Of a stretch of 64,000 bases of DNA, positions 62,439 to 64,000 are shown piece by piece; positions within the stretch are counted from its first letter, which is position 1; the number at the start of each line of letters is the position of its first letter. Below the pieces are notes generated by a model, which saw only the letters and a list, made by a program, of their open reading frames with translations, searched no databases and was not told the DNA's origin. The stretch spans positions 1-64,000 of the forward strand of contig NZ_PCOU01000019.1 in assembly GCF_002979455.1 (NCBI RefSeq). Direction: 5' to 3'. The stretch is from Chryseobacterium sp. MYb7 (GTDB lineage Bacteria > Bacteroidota > Bacteroidia > Flavobacteriales > Weeksellaceae). Made by a program: the position numbers and the translations under genes.

Positions 62439-62804
62439 CTATCTAGACTTCAATTTTTTATTTTCTTCTTTCAAAGCTCCCACCTGCTCCTCCAAAACTT
62501 TAATATAGCTCTGCAAATTTTCTACAATAGAATTAGGAATGTTGTAATATTGATTGAAATTATTGTTCGCAGATTGGTCATTAAAGGTTAAATTATCATT
62601 ATTAACTACTTTGGAAGGTCTTTCTTCCTTTATTTCCTCTACAGGGACATCAAGTGCTTTTGCAAGTTTTTCCCATTCATCATCAAATATTCTTACTTCA
62701 TCATTCTCTTTTCGGGAGTAATTGGAGACGTCTGTCGAGATAATATTAGACATATATTCTTGTGTGTAGCCTCTTTGCTTTCTTAGATTTTTTAGCTTTT
62801 CCAT
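62439..62804 (-). CDS. XRE-family regulator with coiled-coil tail
   Basis: A 121-residue regulator: Cro/C1 helix-turn-helix in residues 1-60 (EKLKNLRKQRGYTQEYMSNI, then DVSNYSRKENDEVRIFDDEW and EKLAKALDVPVEEI), an asparagine-rich linker (NLTFNDQSANNNFNQYYNIP), and a C-terminal coiled coil (ENLQSYIKVLEEQVGALKEE). Same architecture as the regulator at 2415 though the sequences differ. The start at 62804 is set by the promoter box at 62832-62839; an upstream extension would lie outside the transcript. A perfect 10-bp inverted repeat over that promoter makes self-repression likely. Confidence 0.85.
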   Translation of the reverse strand: MEKLKNLRKQRGYTQEYMSNIISTDVSNYSRKENDEVRIFDDEWEKLAKALDVPVEEIKEERPSKVVNNDNLTFNDQSANNNFNQYYNIPNSIVENLQSYIKVLEEQVGALKEENKKLKSR

Positions 62805-62812
62805 AATCACTT

Positions 62813-62840
62813 TTATATTTGTGCCTTTATACAAATATAA
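62813..62840. promoter_or_regulatory. Operator-like inverted repeat over the XRE promoter
   Basis: TTATATTTGT and ACAAATATAA, perfect complements around an 8-base spacer. The right arm contains the TATATTTG promoter box (minus strand, 62832-62839) and the left arm lies within the first transcribed bases. Geometry fits autorepression by the dimeric XRE protein. Confidence 0.6.
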
Positions 62841-62986
62841 TAAAATGGAACAAAATTTTAAATCTATTTTTGAAAATGATTTTGATATATCTCCACTGCA
62901 TTCCATATCTCATAAAAAAGCATCGTTTCCTTTATAAGGTTATAAAGTTGCTTTGCCGTGAATCCAATTTAGTATAGAGCAAAAAA

Positions 62987-63006
62987 GAAACCCGAAGGTT
63001 TCTCTT
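62987..63006 (-). terminator. Terminator downstream of the acidic-protein gene
   Basis: AGAAACC-CGAA-GGTTTCT; on the minus strand a T-run follows. It lies 120 bases past the stop of the gene at 63125. The rest of 62841-63124 shows no gene. Confidence 0.7.
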
Positions 63007-63124
63007 ATTATAGCTGTAAATATACCTACTAGATTCGTAGATCAAGTGGGCATTGAGACTTTTTTGATTAAAAAAAATGAGATTTATTTCATTTAATAAT
63101 TTTGATGTTAAAAAAGAATTTAAG

Positions 63125-63763
63125 TTATTGCTGATAAGCTTCTTTGGGAAGTAGAGCGGCAGTTCTGTAATAGCTGATATCCGTAGATGTTTGTGCCTGA
63201 AGGTCTGGAAAAGTATCATAATCATAATGAGACCAGTTTTCTTCGTGATCAGGATCTGAGGTTTTATTTACAGCCAGTTCCAGTTTTCCATCTTCCTGAT
63301 AGCTGCATTCTATTGCTGCGTATTTCTCACCACTTTCGTCATTGGTATACCAGCATTTTATCGTTCTTTCAAGTTGCGGTTCATGGGTTTCGTTGTCTAT
63401 AACCTGGGAACAGATAAAGTTTTCAGGATCATCAGTTTTGAAAACAGTTTTAGAAATTAAGGGCAGCTCGTCCACTGATAAGGAATACAATTTATTGGTA
63501 GAAATAATAAATCCGTCGCCTGTCTCTTTTTTTTCAATATCAAAAAAGTCAGATTTTTCCCTGAGATAATCTACTACCTTTGCTTCGTCTTCTTCGTCAC
63601 TTAGAAAATAATTGATATTGTAAACACTGTCCTCGTTGATGAATTCGATTTCTTTTAGAAAATCAGAATCTTCCTCATAATAATACAGATGATATTCGTT
63701 TAGCTTCACAGCTTTACTTTTGGAGAGAATTTCTCCAAAAATGTTTTTGTACACTTTTCTCAT
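63125..63763 (-). CDS. Acidic protein of unknown function
   Basis: A 212-residue protein with no signal, helix bundle or family I recognise. It is strongly acidic (for example SDEEDEAKVVDYL, and DPDHEENWSHYDYD) with alternating strands (EYHLYYYEEDSDFLKEIEFI, KCWYTNDESGEKYAAIECSY), so a cytoplasmic beta-rich fold is likely. Monocistronic on the minus strand. Codon use is like the neighbours. Confidence 0.6.
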   Translation of the reverse strand: MRKVYKNIFGEILSKSKAVKLNEYHLYYYEEDSDFLKEIEFINEDSVYNINYFLSDEEDEAKVVDYLREKSDFFDIEKKETGDGFIISTNKLYSLSVDELPLISKTVFKTDDPENFICSQVIDNETHEPQLERTIKCWYTNDESGEKYAAIECSYQEDGKLELAVNKTSDPDHEENWSHYDYDTFPDLQAQTSTDISYYRTAALLPKEAYQQ

Positions 63764-63874
63764 TTTTAATCATGTTAGTTAGTTTCATCTATTAGTTTAA
63801 GTGGTGGAGCAAAGATAAGTTTTCTTTTTTTATATTAAGATGAAGTATAAAACAGTATTTATTTCGCAAGTATT

Positions 63875-64000
63875 CTATATATCCTTTATAAAATCCTCAT
63901 ATTCGTAATAAAACCTCTCGAAACCGTCCATTTTGTCCACAAAAAACTCAAAAATTTCTTGCCAGGTATTTTTATTAAAAATTGAAACTCCATGTTTTTG
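63875..64000 (-). CDS. C-terminal end of a DUF4268-like protein (partial)
   Basis: The frame enters at the right edge and ends at TAG (63875-63877), giving 41 residues: QKHGVSIFNKNTWQEIFEFF, then VDKMDGFERFYYEYEDFIKD and I. The pattern IFxKxxWxxIxxFFxDxMxxFExF matches the end of DUF4268 proteins common in Bacteroidota, a family related to nucleases. The rest of the gene lies beyond this window, so start and length are unknown. Confidence 0.5.
   Translation of the reverse strand, partial: QKHGVSIFNKNTWQEIFEFFVDKMDGFERFYYEYEDFIKDI

Noticed and set aside
62932..63225. Minus-strand open frame of 97 codons
   Set aside because: It overlaps the end of the acidic-protein gene in another frame and crosses a terminator.
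1..64000. tRNA or rRNA genes
   Set aside because: No cloverleaf with a TTCGA-type T-arm and no rRNA-like stretch was seen in the gaps.

Overview
The window reads as chromosome of a Chryseobacterium-like member of the Flavobacteriia (Bacteroidota). The evidence is five secreted proteins ending in type IX secretion (T9SS) type A sorting domains, the gliding genes gldF and gldG, Bacteroidota-type promoters (TAnnTTTG, with TTG about 20 bases upstream), start codons that mostly lack a Shine-Dalgarno sequence, AT-rich codon use, and many palindromic intergenic repeats. No rRNA, tRNA, CRISPR array, complete insertion sequence or origin was seen.

Region by region: (1) 1-3.7 kb is accessory DNA: an Rhs C-terminal tip with a putative JAB-like toxin and a probable immunity gene, a broken XRE-regulator remnant, three REP-like palindromes, a frameshifted membrane-anchored gene, an XRE regulator, and upstream of its promoter a non-coding array of degenerate 21-22 bp repeats at 2879-3140, followed by a MerR regulator. 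(2) 3.8-22.5 kb holds secreted metallopeptidases (reprolysin-like, fungalysin), AraC regulators, ccoG, an SMP-30 lipoprotein, a DbpA-like helicase, rpsA, transporters and rplS. (3) 22.8-34.8 kb holds a secreted purple-acid-phosphatase-like protein, a YwqK-type repeat protein, the two subunits of a 3-oxoacid CoA-transferase split by an opposite-strand ABC exporter, a DUF4197 protein and a GH20 hexosaminidase. (4) 34.8-39.1 kb is a sulfur module: Crp/Fnr regulator, TauE/SafE permease, persulfide-dioxygenase/rhodanese fusion and two YeeE/YedE half-transporters. Two copies of one 24-bp operator-like site sit at identical distances from the promoter boxes of the two transcription units. (5) 39.1-42.9 kb is a minus-strand HlyD/TolC/DUF3302 export operon with its own Crp/Fnr gene. 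(6) 43-49.5 kb carries glycosylasparaginase, a lipoprotein, CutC, a GxxxxY protein overlapping a beta-mannosidase, and an AEC transporter. (7) 49.8-62.4 kb is mostly core: priA, PBP4-type carboxypeptidase, M1 peptidase, a T9SS cargo, a JmjC-like protein, kbl, hemJ, gldF and gldG. (8) 62.4-64 kb has a second XRE regulator with a perfect inverted repeat over its promoter, an unknown acidic protein, and the end of a probable DUF4268 gene.

Functional themes: GH20 hexosaminidase, glycosylasparaginase and beta-mannosidase together suggest glycoprotein N-glycan breakdown; secreted peptidases would complement this. The sulfur module looks like sulfane-sulfur uptake and oxidation with sulfite export under Crp/Fnr control. 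The best candidates for undescribed biology are the 21-22 bp repeat array upstream of the XRE promoter, the spacing-conserved operator pair of the sulfur module, and the families of dispersed palindromes.
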